Shown here: one piece after another, positions 6,197 to 8,273 of the stretch
How the letters are laid out: every line of letters starts with the position of its first letter
Numbering within the stretch: position 1 is the first letter of the stretch
Origin: Treponema sp. UBA1240
Lineage (GTDB): Bacteria > Spirochaetota > Spirochaetia > Treponematales > Treponemataceae
Direction: 5' to 3'
DNA: 8,273 nt
Assembly (NCBI GenBank): GCA_002308875.1
Contig: DBWK01000092.1
Coordinates: 1,443-9,715 of the forward strand
Made by a program: the position numbers and the translations under genes
Notes under the pieces: model-generated
The model's input: only the letters and a program-made list of their open reading frames with translations
Databases searched by the model: none
What the model was told of the DNA's origin: nothing

Positions 6197-6704
6197 CCTC
6201 TTCTCCTATTAACTTTGATAACTGTTCCCGTGCTCTGAACACGCGTACTTTTACATTTCCTTCAGTTATGCCGAGCACTCTTCCTATTTCTTTGTAGTTA
6301 AGCTCCGCATACTCACGCAAAACAAGAACCATTTTAAGGTTTGCCGGCAACTTTTCCAATGCCTCCAAAACCTGTTTTTTGGTATCACCTTTCAAGTATT
6401 CGGTTTCGCCTGAATCAACCTGACGGTGGTCTTCGCGCAATGCCTTGTCGTAGGCGCGGCGCTCACGTCCTTTACGTTTTGCATAATTCAAAGATGCATT
6501 CTTTACAACCCTGATAAGCCAGTACTTGGCATCATCGACGGACGGAAACTCAAGTCCTTTCTCGTGCATTTTAATCAGAGAATCGTGGACCAAATCCTCC
6601 GCAGCTTCCTCGTCGCCGACAATTCTGTACGCAACCTTGAACAGCAGCTGCATTGTTGCATCATATATTTTCTTGAAGTCCGACTCTCTGTTAGCATGAA
6701 GCAT
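6180..6704 (-). CDS. ECF-type (sigma-24-like) RNA polymerase sigma factor
   Basis: From the ATG at 6704 this is a 174-residue group 4 sigma factor with the two usual domains. Region 2 spans about residues 8-78, including AYRIVGDEEAAEDLVHDSL, which contacts the core enzyme, and the WLIRVVKNASLNYAKRK segment for -10 recognition. Region 4 spans about 110-166, with LPANLKMVLVLREYAELNYK and the helix-turn-helix EIGRVLGITEGNVKVRVFRA for -35 recognition. Region 3 is absent, as expected for ECF factors. I prefer the ATG at 6704 because GGAG (6713-6716) lies 8 nt before it. A TTG at 6740 in the same frame, after GGGGG, would add 12 residues and cannot be excluded. The overlapping anti-sigma gene implies post-translational control. 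The promoter it recognises is unknown. Confidence 0.9.
   Translation of the reverse strand: MLHANRESDFKKIYDATMQLLFKVAYRIVGDEEAAEDLVHDSLIKMHEKGLEFPSVDDAKYWLIRVVKNASLNYAKRKGRERRAYDKALREDHRQVDSGETEYLKGDTKKQVLEALEKLPANLKMVLVLREYAELNYKEIGRVLGITEGNVKVRVFRAREQLSKLIGEEDVYLS
6203..6207 (-). promoter_or_regulatory. Ribosome binding site of the anti-sigma gene, inside the sigma gene
   Basis: AGGAG on the minus strand lies 6 nt before the ATG at 6196 and within the last codons of the sigma gene. It decides the overlapping start. Confidence 0.7.
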
Positions 6705-6712
6705 AACATTTT

Positions 6713-6716
6713 CTCC
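6713..6716 (-). promoter_or_regulatory. Ribosome binding site favouring the internal ATG of the sigma gene
   Basis: GGAG on the minus strand is 8 nt from the ATG at 6704. This supports that start over the TTG at 6740, which has a G-rich run (GGGGG) 6 nt upstream as its only ribosome site. Confidence 0.5.
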
Positions 6717-6791
6717 ATCGGGCTCTTTATCAGTAAACAAAGGTTACCCCCAAACCGTTACACATATTTTTCATTTTTTATGGAAAAAATT

Positions 6792-8273
6792 TTACTTTTT
6801 TTTCCATGTTGTACCTTGCGGAGTATCCTCTAAGTAAACGCCTTTAGCTGTCAAAAGGTTACGAATTTCATCCGCTTTTGCCCAATCTTTGTTCTTTTTT
6901 GCCGCCAGTCGCTCATCAACAAGCTTTTGAATTTCGGCAGCATCTTCATCGTCAGCATGAGAATCTGTTCCTGCGATACTTGCATTGCTGTTCAGGACTG
7001 TCTGTTTATCAATAACTGCAAAACCGCCCTTAATCACATCAAGGCTTAAAACGCCGTCCATCCTGCTAATTGCCGCAAGAGAAACACCTGCTTTTGTACC
7101 GCCTTTGCCGGAAGCTTCTTTTTGCATTGCCGCTATTGCAGCAGGTGTTGCCAAATCATTCTCAAGAGCTTCGCGGAACTTTGCAAGATTTTCTGTTTCG
7201 CACGGAATTCCGGCAAGCTTTGCTTCAAAGTTTTCGCATGTAAGACCAAGACCTTCTTCCTCATTAGCACGCGCAATCAGTTTTGCAATACGCGCATTCA
7301 GAGCTGCGCGGCTGGATTTGGCAGAATCGAGTCCGTTCAGGCTGAACATAAGCGGTTTTCGGTAATGTCCGCCTAAAAGAAAATAGCGGTAATCAAGAGG
7401 CTCGTAGCCCTTGTCTGTGAGTGAATAGCCTTTTTCAGGCGGTAAGCTTGTCTGGAGCGTAATAAAATGCCCACTGGACTTGCTCATCTTTCCGCCCTCA
7501 AGAATCAAAAACTCATTATGCAACCAGTAATTTACCCATGGACCAGCCTTGTGTTCTTCAGCGGTAAAGGCTCCCTCGCTTTGTGCAATCTCGTTGGTAT
7601 GATGAACTGGAATGTGGTCAATTCCACCGGTATGAATGTCAAAATGCCTGCCAAGATATTTCATGCTCATAGCGGAACATTCAATATGCCAGCCTGGATA
7701 ACCTCTGCCCCATGGAGAATCCCATGTCATAGCCTGATCCTCAAACTTTGAATTGGTGAACCACAAAACAAAATCTCCCGGATTTCGCTTGTTTTGGTCA
7801 ACAACTACAACCTTGCGCTTGCCTGCACCAGCTTTTAATTCATCAACATTAAGGTTCGCAAGTTTTCCGTAGTCAGGATAAGTGGAAATATCGTAATAAA
7901 GGTTTCCTCCTGCCATGTAGGTGTGACCGTTGGCCTCAATCTGCTTTATAAGTTCAATCATTTCATTTATGTGATCCGTTGCCTTGCAGATAACGTCGGG
8001 ATGACGGATATTAAGCGCGTCAATGTCTTTCATAAAAGCATCGGTATAAAACTTTGCAACTTCAAGTACGCTCTGATGCCGTTCCTCGGCAGTCTTTTTC
8101 ATTTTGTCATCACCGTCATCACCGTCACCTGTCAAATGACCTACATCGGTAATATTCATAACGTGTTTAATTTTATAGCCGAGTAATGTAAGTGTTTTAT
8201 CCAGAACGTCAAGGAAAACATACGCCCTCAAATTTCCGATATGAGCATAATTATAAACTGTAGGACCGCAGCC
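6792..8273 (-). CDS. cysS: Cysteinyl-tRNA synthetase, N-terminus cut by window edge
   Basis: This class I synthetase charges tRNA-Cys with cysteine in the cytoplasm (EC 6.1.1.16). The frame is open to the right edge, with 493 residues visible. The first ones read GCGPTVYNYAHIGN, which contains the CGPTVY zinc-ligand Cys and the HIGH-type motif as HIGN. The full protein should start a few tens of residues further right. Other hallmarks are DVGHLTGDGDDGDDKM, GYPGWHIECSAMS with a second zinc Cys, the HHTNEIAQSE zinc segment, and KMSKSSG at about 7471-7491. The C-terminus has the DALR-type helical domain and the usual ending with KAD-IRNLL, then KG. A TTG-initiated frame at 8231 is only an internal Leu codon of this gene. 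The stop (6792-6794) is 87 nt before the sigma ATG, with no clear terminator between, so co-transcription is possible. Confidence 0.95.
   Translation of the reverse strand, partial: GCGPTVYNYAHIGNLRAYVFLDVLDKTLTLLGYKIKHVMNITDVGHLTGDGDDGDDKMKKTAEERHQSVLEVAKFYTDAFMKDIDALNIRHPDVICKATDHINEMIELIKQIEANGHTYMAGGNLYYDISTYPDYGKLANLNVDELKAGAGKRKVVVVDQNKRNPGDFVLWFTNSKFEDQAMTWDSPWGRGYPGWHIECSAMSMKYLGRHFDIHTGGIDHIPVHHTNEIAQSEGAFTAEEHKAGPWVNYWLHNEFLILEGGKMSKSSGHFITLQTSLPPEKGYSLTDKGYEPLDYRYFLLGGHYRKPLMFSLNGLDSAKSSRAALNARIAKLIARANEEEGLGLTCENFEAKLAGIPCETENLAKFREALENDLATPAAIAAMQKEASGKGGTKAGVSLAAISRMDGVLSLDVIKGGFAVIDKQTVLNSNASIAGTDSHADDEDAAEIQKLVDERLAAKKNKDWAKADEIRNLLTAKGVYLEDTPQGTTWKKK

Noticed and set aside
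6705..6740. TTG at 6740 as the sigma factor start
   Set aside because: It is possible but not preferred. The ATG at 6704 has a better-placed GGAG site and leaves region 2 complete.
6743..6762. Shared GTAACCT motif upstream of the sigma gene and in the barrel gene's upstream region as a sigma autoregulation site
   Set aside because: The same 7-mer also occurs inside coding sequence (near 578 and 6855), so the intergenic hits are not specific. No matching -10 partner was seen.
6773..6790. Inverted repeat ATTTTTT/AAAAAAT after cysS as a terminator
   Set aside because: The stem is only A-T pairs with a 4-base loop. It is too weak to support a terminator, and such tracts are expected in this AT-rich DNA.

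Overview
The window looks like chromosomal DNA from a host-associated treponeme (Spirochaetota). I infer this from the protein style, not from a marker gene. The support is a Treponema-like outer-membrane barrel with a short Lys-rich signal peptide, a single-RRM RNA-binding protein, an archaeal-type UMP kinase, and moderate G+C with AT-rich intergenic DNA. No tRNA, rRNA, CRISPR array, transposase or phage gene was seen. The window cuts genes at both ends: the outer-membrane protein loses its C-terminus at the left edge, and cysteinyl-tRNA synthetase loses its N-terminus at the right edge.

Left part (3-1220, minus strand): a strongly codon-biased, probably highly expressed outer-membrane beta-barrel protein with a clear signal peptide. 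It is divergent from a plus-strand pair. The 317-base gap between them (1221-1537) is the only real non-coding stretch. It holds a 9-bp direct repeat, a nested inverted repeat, a palindromic repeat-like element and a good sigma-70 promoter for the plus-strand pair. The pair (1538-2667) is a single-RRM RNA-binding protein followed after 2 nt by a cytoplasmic M28-type metallopeptidase.

Right part (2664-8273, minus strand): six tightly packed genes read right to left. They are cysS, an ECF sigma factor, its zinc-finger membrane anti-sigma factor, a membrane-anchored IPT/TIG plus transglutaminase-fold protein, an archaeal-type UMP kinase, and a small membrane protein of the COG2426 (small multidrug export) family. 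From the sigma factor onward the genes overlap or lie 3-15 nt apart, so they are probably one transcription unit. The unit converges on the peptidase gene with overlapping stop codons.

The most interesting part is the sigma/anti-sigma/transglutaminase-fold module. The third protein keeps the His and Asp of the transglutaminase triad but has Ala where the nucleophilic Cys belongs. Its TTG start lies two codons after the anti-sigma TAG stop, in the same reading frame. I infer an envelope-sensing sigma system whose third component is a non-catalytic periplasmic protein. The sequence supports the architecture but does not prove the function.
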